This document shows, one piece after another, positions 56,462 through 63,481 of a stretch of 64,000 nt of DNA. The position numbers and the translations under genes were made by a program. The stretch lies in assembly GCA_035525365.1 (NCBI GenBank), contig DATLEK010000076.1:23384-87383 (forward strand), in the 5' to 3' direction. The notes under the pieces are model-generated. The model was not told where the DNA came from and did no database searches. It was given only the letters and a program-made list of their open reading frames with translations. Source of the stretch: GCA-2861595 sp035525365. GTDB lineage: Bacteria; Actinomycetota; Acidimicrobiia; Acidimicrobiales; GCA-2861595. Positions within the stretch are counted from its first letter, which is position 1; each line of letters starts with the position of its first letter.

Positions 56462-56810
56462 CGCTCCCCCCGGAGGACGACGCCCGCCAGGCTCTCCGCC
56501 GTTGGGTCCGGGACCACTCGCCGGTCCCGCCCGGCGAGGACTTCGACGACGCCACACCCCTCATCGCCTCCGGCCACCTCACCTCGCTCCAGGTGACCGA
56601 CCTGCTGCTGTTCGTAGAGGAGATGCGTGACGAGCCCCTCGATCCCCACTCCCTACGACCCGGCGTGTTCCGCGACATCGACACCATCTACGCCACTTTC
56701 CTGGCAGCCCCTTCCGCCGCCAACACCGTGACTCCCACCCCACCCGAACCTGGCGACCCGAGCGGCGCCAGGGCACCGCTTGCGACCCCAGGTTCCCCCC
56801 CACTCCATGA
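56458..56810 (+). CDS. Acyl carrier protein 1 (3' end disturbed), cluster gene 4
   Basis: GTG 56458 overlaps the diiron gene stop. The first roughly 80 residues form a carrier protein with LIASGHLTSLQVTDLLLFVE; Ser43 is the expected phosphopantetheine site (Thr42 replaces the usual Asp). As written, the frame has no stop until 57561 and runs across the next gene. If one base is added upstream, for example in the run of seven C at 56795-56801, it ends at the TGA 56808-56810, in an ATGA overlap with the next gene like its neighbours. That end is used here. It is the likely partner of the amino acid:carrier-protein ligase. Confidence 0.7.
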
Positions 56811-57673
56811 CCCAGCCCCGACCGGTACTGACGGCGCCGGGTCTCACCTGGCGGCCCAGTGGCCAGGCCACCATGTCGGGGCCGTTGCTGGATCTGGCCG
56901 ACCGCCTGGACCGGCGCTTCCTCGCCATGGCTGCCCAGTGGGACGCCGAGGAGCTGCGCTTCCCGCCTCTCATCGCCGCCGCCGAGCTGGAGCGCATCGA
57001 CTACTTCCGCTCTTTCCCCCACCTGGCCACCTTTGCCACCTGCCTGGATGCCGGCGACGCCAATCTCGAACGTTTCACCGCCGGCGATCCCGTCACGACC
57101 GATGGCCGCCTTCAGCTCACCGAGCTGGCGCCGGTGACGGATGTGCTCACCCCCGCCGCCTGCTACCACCTGTACGCCCACCACCGCGGCCAGGCCTTCA
57201 CCGGCCCCCGCTGGTTCACCACCAGGGCCACCTGCTTCCGGCGGGAGGAGCACTACCGGCCGCTCGAGCGTCAGTGGAGCTTCACCATGCGCGAGATCGT
57301 GATCATGGGCACCGGCCCCGAGGCCCAAGCCTTCCTCGACGAGGCCACCGCCGCGATGGACGTCATGGTCGAGGAGCTGGGTGTCCGCCTCGGCTGGACC
57401 ATGGCCACCGATCCCTTCTTCAAGCCCTCCCGCAACCCGCAGTACCTCATGCAGAGGATCGACCCCACCAAGCACGAGCTGCTCTTCGAGGACCGCCTCG
57501 CCATCGCCTCCAACAACCTCCACCACGACCACTTCGGGCGGGCCTTCGACATCGAGCGTGACGGAGAGCCGGTCCACACCGCCTGCGTCGCCTTCGGTAT
57601 CGAGCGCTGGCTGGCCGCCTTCGTCCACCAGTTCGGTCCCGACCATTCCAACTGGCCGGCGGTGGGGGAGTGA
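56807..57673 (+). CDS. Amino acid:carrier-protein ligase-like (class II aaRS homologue), cluster gene 5
   Basis: A 288-aa protein resembling the catalytic domain of seryl-tRNA synthetase without a tRNA-binding arm, as in amino acid:[carrier protein] ligases, which activate an amino acid and load it onto a carrier protein. Class II motif 2 region: RATCFRREEHYRPLERQWSF and TMREIV; motif 3: ACVAFGIERWLAAFVHQFG. Candidate zinc ligands are the Cys of TPAACYHLY or TCFRREE, the Glu of MREIV and the Cys of TACVAF. Other family markers are DPFFKPSRNPQYLMQ and KHELLF. The ATG overlaps the corrected stop of carrier protein 1, strongly suggesting that protein is the acceptor. Confidence 0.85.
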   Translation: MTQPRPVLTAPGLTWRPSGQATMSGPLLDLADRLDRRFLAMAAQWDAEELRFPPLIAAAELERIDYFRSFPHLATFATCLDAGDANLERFTAGDPVTTDGRLQLTELAPVTDVLTPAACYHLYAHHRGQAFTGPRWFTTRATCFRREEHYRPLERQWSFTMREIVIMGTGPEAQAFLDEATAAMDVMVEELGVRLGWTMATDPFFKPSRNPQYLMQRIDPTKHELLFEDRLAIASNNLHHDHFGRAFDIERDGEPVHTACVAFGIERWLAAFVHQFGPDHSNWPAVGE

Positions 57674-58758
57674 CCGAGCCCCTGGTCCTCATCACCGGGG
57701 CCAGCGGCTATCTGGGCCGGCGCCTGACCCGGCGCTGGCTGGACGATGGCTGCGATGTTTTCCTCGCCGTCCGGGCGGTGGCGGGACGTGAGCTGCTGGA
57801 ACGCGAGCTGGGGGAGCGGGCTGGCCGAGCGTCATTCGTGGTCGTGGACCTGGACGGCGAGAACCCCTTCATCTCCATCGACGAGGGCACACGCCGGCGC
57901 ATCACCCGCATCGTCCACGGTGCCGCCGTGACCCGGTTCAACGTGGAGCCCGAGGTCGCCCGGCAGGTGAACGTGGAGGGGACGCGCCACGCCCTGGAGC
58001 TGGCCCGGGACTGCCCTTCCCTGGAGTCCTTCGGCCAGCTCAGCACGGTGTACTCCACGGGACTGCGGCCCGGTCCGATCACCGAGGAGCGCTACGACGA
58101 CTCCGCCGGCTTCGCCAACGCCTACGAGGCGTCGAAGTGGGCTTCCGAGCAACTCGTTCTCGACGCCAACGATGTGCCCTGGCGGCTCCTGCGGGTGGCC
58201 ACCGTGGTGGCCGACGACGACAGCGGCACAGTGACCCAGTACAACGCCTTTCACGAGACCCTGAAGCTGTGGTTCTACGGGCTGCTCTCCTTGATCCCCG
58301 GCAAGGGCGACACGCCCCTGTACTTCGTCACCGGAGCTTTCGTGGCCGACGCCGTGGTCCAGCTCATGGAACCGCGGGTGCCCGGCGGGATCTACCACGT
58401 GGCCCACGACCGGCAGGAGTCGCTGACCCTGAGCCAGTTGCTCGACATCGCCCACCAGCAGTTCACCGAGGTGGATGACTTCGCCAAGAAGCGCATCCTC
58501 CGGCCCCTGCTGGCCGACGAGGAGTCGTTCGGGTTGCTGGTCGCCGGGGTCACCTCCTTCGCCGGCAGCCTCGTCACCCAGGCGCTGGCCAACGTCATGC
58601 CCTTCGCCCGCCAGCTCTACGTCGACAAGGAGGTCGACAACACCCGCATCCGGTCGGCCCTGGCCGACTACGTCGCTCCCGATCCCACCGCGCTGGTGGC
58701 CGCCACCTGCGCCCAGCTGGTGGCCAGCCGCTGGGGGAGGAGACTTGTCGACGCTTGA
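57670..58758 (+). CDS. NAD(P)-dependent thioester reductase-like SDR, cluster gene 6
   Basis: A 362-aa extended short-chain dehydrogenase. Rossmann motif ITGASGYLGRRL (residues 8-19), VHGAAVTRFN, STVYSTG with the catalytic Ser/Tyr region, and YEASKWASEQL with the YxxxK catalytic pair. It resembles the thioester-reductase or fatty acyl-CoA reductase domain (male sterility type), which releases carrier-bound acyl groups as aldehyde or alcohol. An epimerase or ketoreductase role is the alternative. The GTG start overlaps the preceding stop; the end overlaps the PPTase gene by 14 nt. Confidence 0.82.
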   Translation: MTEPLVLITGASGYLGRRLTRRWLDDGCDVFLAVRAVAGRELLERELGERAGRASFVVVDLDGENPFISIDEGTRRRITRIVHGAAVTRFNVEPEVARQVNVEGTRHALELARDCPSLESFGQLSTVYSTGLRPGPITEERYDDSAGFANAYEASKWASEQLVLDANDVPWRLLRVATVVADDDSGTVTQYNAFHETLKLWFYGLLSLIPGKGDTPLYFVTGAFVADAVVQLMEPRVPGGIYHVAHDRQESLTLSQLLDIAHQQFTEVDDFAKKRILRPLLADEESFGLLVAGVTSFAGSLVTQALANVMPFARQLYVDKEVDNTRIRSALADYVAPDPTALVAATCAQLVASRWGRRLVDA

Positions 58759-59125
58759 GGCGGTCGTCGCGGAGCAACTACGTCTCGCCGCTGGCACCAA
58801 TGGCGAAGTCACCGGCATCGGCATCGACTACGAGCCGTGGAGGGAGTCGGCCGACCTCCGCACCTCCAGGTTCTTTCTCCGCCCCACCGAGCAGGCCCAC
58901 GCCACCGACGCTCGCAGCCTGCTACGACTCTGGACGGTTAAGGAGGCACTGTTCAAGGCCACCCCCGACAACGGGAACGCCGTCCTTCTCGACTACGAGA
59001 TCGCCGAGCCGGCCAGCCGCTCCGGTTGGGCCACGGGACCTCGGGGCGATCTGATGCGCTACGTCAGCGTCGAGCTGGACCACGGCCTGCTGAGCGTCGC
59101 CCTGTGCCGGCAAGGGCCGGGATGA
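58745..59125 (+). CDS. 4'-phosphopantetheinyl transferase superfamily protein, cluster gene 7
   Basis: A 126-aa small PPTase that would convert the two cluster carrier proteins to their holo form. Motifs: GIGIDYEPW (the (V/I)GxD element with the Mg-binding Asp) and LRLWTVKEALFKATP (WxxKEA). The size is closer to AcpS than to Sfp, but the motif spacing is of the Sfp C-terminal type. The TTG start with GGAGGAG at 58736-58742 is well supported. It ends in an ATGA overlap with the next gene. Confidence 0.82.
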   Translation: MSTLEAVVAEQLRLAAGTNGEVTGIGIDYEPWRESADLRTSRFFLRPTEQAHATDARSLLRLWTVKEALFKATPDNGNAVLLDYEIAEPASRSGWATGPRGDLMRYVSVELDHGLLSVALCRQGPG

Positions 59126-59697
59126 TGGCGCTGTCCGACGACGAGCTGTTCGTGCTCAGCTTCTACCGGTCATCGGAGATCAACGGGTCCCTGTTCTTCG
59201 GGCGTCTGGCCCGGGCCCTCAAGCCGGGGCCCATCCAGCACGACCTGTCCAGGCATTTCGCCGACGAGGCCCAGCACGCCTGGTACTGGACCGAGTGCAT
59301 CGACCGCCTGGGGTCCCGGCCCATGAAGCTGGCCGACGCCTACCAGGACCGCTATCTGGAGGCGGTGGGCCTGCCCATGAACATGATGGAGGTGCTGGCC
59401 ATCACCCTCGTGTTCGAACGAAGGGTCATCAACCAGTACGCAAAGCACCTCGCCGCCACCGGGGTCCAGCCCGAGGTGAAGGAGACCATCGACCGCATCA
59501 TGGAGGACGAGCGCCGGCACGTGCAGTGGGTGCGCGACGCCCTCGCCGGCCTGGAGAACCGGTTCGGAGCGGAGCACGTCAAGGCCACGCTCGGGCGCTA
59601 CCGGGAAGCCGACAGCGAGGTCTACGCCCAGGCGCTGGCCGAGCACGAGGAGCGGTTCGCCTTTCTCGCCGATCCCAACCGAAGGGAGCAAGGTTGA
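59122..59697 (+). CDS. Ferritin-like diiron protein, cluster gene 8
   Basis: A 191-aa four-helix-bundle protein with two ExxH elements (DEAQHAWYW and EDERRHVQWV) and a further Glu in LVFERRVINQY, the ligand set of a ferritin-like non-heme diiron oxygenase or hydroxylase. It is distinct from the AurF-like gene 55596-56461. Diiron proteins of this size hydroxylate or desaturate carrier-bound substrates or modify amines. ATG 59122 overlaps the PPTase stop, and the gene ends in a TTGA overlap with the second carrier protein. Confidence 0.82.
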   Translation: MMALSDDELFVLSFYRSSEINGSLFFGRLARALKPGPIQHDLSRHFADEAQHAWYWTECIDRLGSRPMKLADAYQDRYLEAVGLPMNMMEVLAITLVFERRVINQYAKHLAATGVQPEVKETIDRIMEDERRHVQWVRDALAGLENRFGAEHVKATLGRYREADSEVYAQALAEHEERFAFLADPNRREQG

Positions 59698-59951
59698 CCC
59701 CCGTGACCCTGGAGGCGATCCGCCTGAGGATGGCCGAGGTACTCGAGGTCCCCGAAGGCCGGGTGAACCTCGATGCCGTTCTCACCGATCTCGTGTCCGA
59801 CAGTTTCCGCCTGGTGGAGATGGCCATCGAACTGCAGGAGCACTTCGACGTGATGTTCGGCCAGGAGGACATGAAGAACCTGCGAACGGTCGGCGACATG
59901 GCCGAGCTGGTCCGCTCACGGTTGTCCGCGGACGAAGCTACCGGGCGGTGA
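59694..59951 (+). CDS. Acyl carrier protein 2, cluster gene 9
   Basis: An 85-aa acyl carrier protein with the phosphopantetheine site Ser37 in LVSDSFRLVEMAIELQEHF, plus a normal helix I (LEAIRLRMAEVLEV) and helix IV (MAELVRSRLS). The TTG start overlaps the preceding stop. It is the last gene of the cluster; its stop lies 14 nt inside the convergent TIGR02588 gene. Having a regular DSF motif, it differs from carrier protein 1 and may take the acyl group from the ligase or KAS III. Confidence 0.9.
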   Translation: MTPVTLEAIRLRMAEVLEVPEGRVNLDAVLTDLVSDSFRLVEMAIELQEHFDVMFGQEDMKNLRTVGDMAELVRSRLSADEATGR

Positions 59952-60333
59952 AGCTGCGCACCTCTATCTCCAGCGCACCCGAGGCGGGGTCGTCGGCGAA
60001 GACGAACTCCACCTCCTCCTCGTCACCGCCCGAGAGGAAGTCGATGACCTGTTCCGCCTCCACCGGCGCCTCCGCGCCTGTCTGGAGCTCAGCCACCACC
60101 TGAACGTTCTCCGCCGTCTCGTCGCCGGTGTTCTCCACCACCGCCCGCACGTGGAAGCGCCCGCCCTGCTCCCTGGCCGGGCTCGAGCTGACGCTGAAGG
60201 CCGGCGGGTCCGGCTTGCCGCCGATCCTGAGCGAGGCGATGGCGCCGATCACCAGTCCCAGCACTGCGCAGGCGATTGCGAACGTGACCCATTCGGCCGT
60301 CGAGCGGCGAGGACGGCTCTGGCGCTCGCTCAT
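59938..60333 (-). CDS. TIGR02588-family membrane-anchored protein
   Basis: A 131-aa protein with one N-terminal TM helix (FAIACAVLGLVIGAIASL, about residues 16-33) and an extracytoplasmic beta-rich domain (VRAVVENTGDETAENVQVVA, EVEFVFADD). Members always pair with TIGR02587 proteins; function unknown. The ATG overlaps the stop of the TIGR02587 gene (ATGA), showing the pair is translated together. Its 3' end overlaps the convergent carrier protein gene by 14 nt. Confidence 0.8.
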   Translation of the reverse strand: MSERQSRPRRSTAEWVTFAIACAVLGLVIGAIASLRIGGKPDPPAFSVSSSPAREQGGRFHVRAVVENTGDETAENVQVVAELQTGAEAPVEAEQVIDFLSGGDEEEVEFVFADDPASGALEIEVRSFTAR

Positions 60334-61208
60334 ACCGCCAGCCGCCCGGCGGCGCCACCGACCGCCGCCGGCAGGCCCAGGATCACCACGTGGCTCACCG
60401 TCAACGACCACGGCGCGTCCAGACTGAGGTTCTGGAATATCCAGAGCATGAAGCCGGCGCTGATCAGCGACACCAGATAACACATCACCGTTTCGGTCAG
60501 GGGCCGCTGGAACCACCCCTGCTGGCGGTGACGTTTGGCCTGGCTCGAGAACCCTGCCTCGAAGACGATGCAGTAGGAGATCAGAAGCGATGCAACCAGG
60601 ATGGCCAGTAGCCACGTTGGCGAGGTGGCCGCGGCCAGCATGGGGATCTCGTCGGTGGGCGCGATGTTGAAGGCGATGAACACCGACCCGATGACGGTGG
60701 CGCCGACATCGCTGATCGTGGCGTTGAGACTGGTGTCGGGCGCCGCCGCCGCGCCGTCGGCGTCCCCGTCCCCGTTTTCGCCGTCGTCGCCCTCGTCCCG
60801 GGACCGCTGTAGGAAATGGCGGGCCAGGCCGACCCCCAGTGAGAAAGGCAGTGCCTCGTAGACCACTTTGCCCACCACCTCGGCGAGGGGAGTGGTCATG
60901 GTGATCTCGCGCAGCAGGACGAGCACCCCGGTCACGCAGAGCAGGCCTAGCGCCACCGCCTCGATGGTGTCGACGGCGGCGTCCACGAGCCGGACGTCCT
61001 TCGATGACCTGAACCCCGAGGTGCGGTTCAGCAGGAACACCGGGACGAAGGTGAACAGGAGCACGGCCAGCATCCGCTCGGGCCCGGTGTACGAGCCGAT
61101 CCACCAGACCTCCATGGTGTACAGCAGCGGGATCCCGATGAGCATCCCGCCCGACGCCCCCCGCACCACGTCCTCCAGCTCGCGCAGCCATTGCCCCCCT
61201 GCCGGCAC
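60330..61208 (-). CDS. TIGR02587-family (DUF2391-like) integral membrane protein
   Basis: A 292-aa membrane protein with about seven TM helices: GASGGMLIGIPLLYTMEVWW near the N-terminus, MLAVLLFTFVPVFLLNRTSG, and the last helices LIFQ-type. A hydrophilic Asp/Gly-rich loop (DEGDDGENGDGDADGAAAA) interrupts the middle. The partner TIGR02588 gene follows in ATGA overlap. GTG 61208 is the only usable start before the first conserved residues (WLRELEDVVRG). Function unknown; such pairs occur in scattered soil and aquatic bacteria. Confidence 0.78.
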   Translation of the reverse strand: MPAGGQWLRELEDVVRGASGGMLIGIPLLYTMEVWWIGSYTGPERMLAVLLFTFVPVFLLNRTSGFRSSKDVRLVDAAVDTIEAVALGLLCVTGVLVLLREITMTTPLAEVVGKVVYEALPFSLGVGLARHFLQRSRDEGDDGENGDGDADGAAAAPDTSLNATISDVGATVIGSVFIAFNIAPTDEIPMLAAATSPTWLLAILVASLLISYCIVFEAGFSSQAKRHRQQGWFQRPLTETVMCYLVSLISAGFMLWIFQNLSLDAPWSLTVSHVVILGLPAAVGGAAGRLAV

Positions 61209-61353
61209 TTTCAGTTCCGACTCGCCGGTACCCGCTGCGATCCCCCGAATGTAACGAACCGGGTGACCAGAGCGGCGCAGGCCGGCTGGCGGGATTGCGG
61301 CCGATGTCGCGCCTTCTGCCGGGCCGGCGTCGCTGAGAGGCCGGCACAACCCG

Positions 61354-61359
61354 TAGGTT
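61354..61359 (+). promoter_or_regulatory. Putative -10 (TAGGTT) of a leaderless otsA transcript
   Basis: TAGGTT lies 6 nt upstream of the GTG at 61366, and no ribosome-binding site is visible in the interval. Confidence 0.4.
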
Positions 61360-61365
61360 GCCGCT

Positions 61366-62850
61366 GTGGCGCAACCGGTTGAGGTCGGCAGGAACGACCC
61401 CGTCATCCTCGTGTCCAACCGAGGTCCGGTGCAGTACGACCTCCACGATGGTGAGCGTGTCGCCGACCGGGGAGGCGGTGGCCTGGTCACCGCCCTGGCC
61501 GGTCTGGCGGGCCGGCTCGACGACGCCGTCTGGGTCTGCGGCGCCCTCACCAACGAGGACGCCGTCGTCGCCCGTGAGCACGGGGGCAAGTCCTTCGAGA
61601 TAGAGGGCCAGGGACCGGGACTGCGGGTCCGCATGGTGGAGACCGACCCTGTCCACCGCCACAAGTTCTACGCCGTCATCTCCAACCCACTGCTCTGGTT
61701 CATCCAGCATTATCTCTGGGGCCTCAGCTCCGCGCCCGACATCACGAGACGGGAGACCGACGCCTTCGACAACGGATATGTGCCGGTCAACGCCTGCTTC
61801 GCCGAGGCCGTGGCCGAGGAGGTGGAGGCCCGCGGGGGACGGGCCACCGTGATGGTGCAGGACTACCACTTCTACCTGGTGCCGGACCGGGTGCGGGCCC
61901 GCTGCCCGGAGGTGTTCCTGCAGCACTTCGTGCACATACCCTGGCCCCAGCCGGACTCGTGGCGGATCCTGCCCCCGAGCATGCGGGAGGCGGTGTTCAC
62001 GGGCCTTCTCGGCAACGACGTGGTGGCCTTCCACACCGAGCGCTACGCCCGCAACTTCCTCCTCGGCTGCCAGGAGCTCCTCGGTCTCCGGGTGGACCTC
62101 GACGACCTCTGCGTGGAGTTCCAGGGCCGCAAGGTGGCGGCCCGCTGGTACCCGATCTCCATCGACCCCGACCAGTTCGAGCTGCTGGCCCGCTCCGAGG
62201 CCGTGCTGGAGGAGGAGCGCAAGCTCCTGGAGCGCCGGCGGGACCACCTCATCCTCCGGGTCGACCGCGCCGACCTGAGCAAGAACGTCGTGCGTGGCTT
62301 CCGGGCCTTCGACACCCTCCTCGACGACCACCCGGAGCTGGCCGAGCGGGTGACGTTCCTGGCCCTTCTCCAGCCCAGTCGGGCCGACGTAGCCGAGTAC
62401 GCGGAATACCTCGAGCAGATCCGTCGGGTCGTCGCCGATGTCAACCTCAAGCACGGGACCTCGGACTGGCAGCCGATCGACCTGCGCCTGCAGGACAACA
62501 TGAACCAGGCGGTGGCCGCCTACAAGCTGTTCGACGTGCTGGTGGTGAACGCCATCTTCGACGGCATGAACCTGGTGGCCAAGGAGGCCATCCTGGTGAA
62601 CGAGCGTGACGGCGTGCTGGCCCTGTCGGAGAACACCGGGGCCCACGAGGAGCTCGGCGCCTTTGCCGTCACGCTGCACCCCTTCGACATACAACAGCAG
62701 GCGGATGCCCTCTGGACGGCCCTGACCATGGAGGCGGGGGAGCGCAAGGAGCGAAAGGACGCCTGCGGTGCGGTCATCCGCGAGAACGACATCGGCAAGT
62801 GGCTGCGCCAGCAGCTCGTCGACGTCCGCCGCATGCGGGAGAACGGCTGA
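61366..62850 (+). CDS. otsA: Trehalose-6-phosphate synthase family glycosyltransferase (GT20)
   Basis: A 494-aa GT20 enzyme that would join a UDP/ADP/GDP-glucose to glucose 6-phosphate (trehalose 6-phosphate) or to glycerol 3-phosphate (glucosylglycerol phosphate). Motifs: VSNRGPVQY at the N-terminus, GGGGLVTAL (loop equivalent to the OtsA glycine region), VQDYHFYLVPDRVR, HIPWPQPDSWRILP, FHTERYARNFL, VDRADLSKN and ALSENTGAHEELG. The VQYD and SENTGAHEEL variants fit the diverged actinobacterial subgroup, so OtsA is the best but not the only name. No phosphatase gene (otsB) is adjacent. GTG 61366 follows a TAGGTT hexamer. Confidence 0.85.
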   Translation: MAQPVEVGRNDPVILVSNRGPVQYDLHDGERVADRGGGGLVTALAGLAGRLDDAVWVCGALTNEDAVVAREHGGKSFEIEGQGPGLRVRMVETDPVHRHKFYAVISNPLLWFIQHYLWGLSSAPDITRRETDAFDNGYVPVNACFAEAVAEEVEARGGRATVMVQDYHFYLVPDRVRARCPEVFLQHFVHIPWPQPDSWRILPPSMREAVFTGLLGNDVVAFHTERYARNFLLGCQELLGLRVDLDDLCVEFQGRKVAARWYPISIDPDQFELLARSEAVLEEERKLLERRRDHLILRVDRADLSKNVVRGFRAFDTLLDDHPELAERVTFLALLQPSRADVAEYAEYLEQIRRVVADVNLKHGTSDWQPIDLRLQDNMNQAVAAYKLFDVLVVNAIFDGMNLVAKEAILVNERDGVLALSENTGAHEELGAFAVTLHPFDIQQQADALWTALTMEAGERKERKDACGAVIRENDIGKWLRQQLVDVRRMRENG

Positions 62851-62868
62851 CCGCTGAGCGCCGGCCTC

Positions 62869-63393
62869 TCAGCCCACGCTGAGGAGGTCGACCACGAACA
62901 CCAGCGTCTCACCCGGCTTGATGTCACTGCCGGCGCCGCGGTCCCCGTAGCCCAGATCGGGGGGGATGATCAGCTGGCGGCGGCCCCCCACCTTCATGCC
63001 GGGCACTCCCTGGTCCCAGCCGTCGATCACGGCACCGGCACCGAGCTGAAAGGGGAAGGGCCGGCCGCTGTCCCACGACGCGTCGAACTGCTTCTTGGTC
63101 GAGTACGAGACGCCGACGTAGTGCACGGTGACCTTCTGCCCGGCGGCGGCCACGGGGCCGGTCCCCTCGATGAGGTCCTTGATCTCGAGCTTCGCCGGCG
63201 GGGGTCCGTCGGGCACCGTGACCTCGGGCTTCGTGCCGGTTGGCGATGTCATGTACGTCTCGTCACGTGGCACCTCGCCAGGAGTGGGGTCGGATGGGGT
63301 AGCCGTGGTGGTGGCATCGTCGCTGTCGCCGCAGCCACCGGCCAGTAGCGCCAGCACGCTAGCCAACAGTGCGGCTCTGAAGGGTGTGGTCAT
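62869..63393 (-). CDS. FKBP-type peptidyl-prolyl cis-trans isomerase, lipoprotein
   Basis: A 174-aa lipoprotein. The signal (RAALLASVLALLAGGC) ends in a good lipobox, LAGGC, with Cys at residue 21. A Thr/Asp/Pro-rich linker precedes one FKBP domain (about 75-173): VTVHYVGVSYSTKKQFDASW, PFPFQLGAGAVIDGWDQGV, MKVGGRRQLIIPPDLGYGD and LVFVVDLLSV. It should speed prolyl isomerisation of secreted proteins at the outer face of the membrane. TACCTT lies 5 nt before the ATG. Confidence 0.92.
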   Translation of the reverse strand: MTTPFRAALLASVLALLAGGCGDSDDATTTATPSDPTPGEVPRDETYMTSPTGTKPEVTVPDGPPPAKLEIKDLIEGTGPVAAAGQKVTVHYVGVSYSTKKQFDASWDSGRPFPFQLGAGAVIDGWDQGVPGMKVGGRRQLIIPPDLGYGDRGAGSDIKPGETLVFVVDLLSVG

Positions 63394-63398
63394 GCCGT

Positions 63399-63404
63399 AA
63401 GGTA
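63399..63404 (-). promoter_or_regulatory. Putative -10 (TACCTT) of a leaderless FKBP transcript
   Basis: Minus-strand TACCTT, then 5 nt, then the ATG at 63393. No ribosome-binding site lies between. Confidence 0.35.
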
Positions 63405-63481
63405 ATAGATACTCGCCGGCGCCGAGGCGTACCCCCACTGAGGTGGTGCAGCCCGGCCCGCCCCGTCCTCAGGCTGGTTCC

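Noticed and set aside
59938..62694. A 918-codon minus-strand frame continuing upstream of the TIGR02588 gene
   Set aside because: Only the last 131 codons (from ATG 60333) have protein features; the rest is antisense to otsA and in the wrong frame for TIGR02587.
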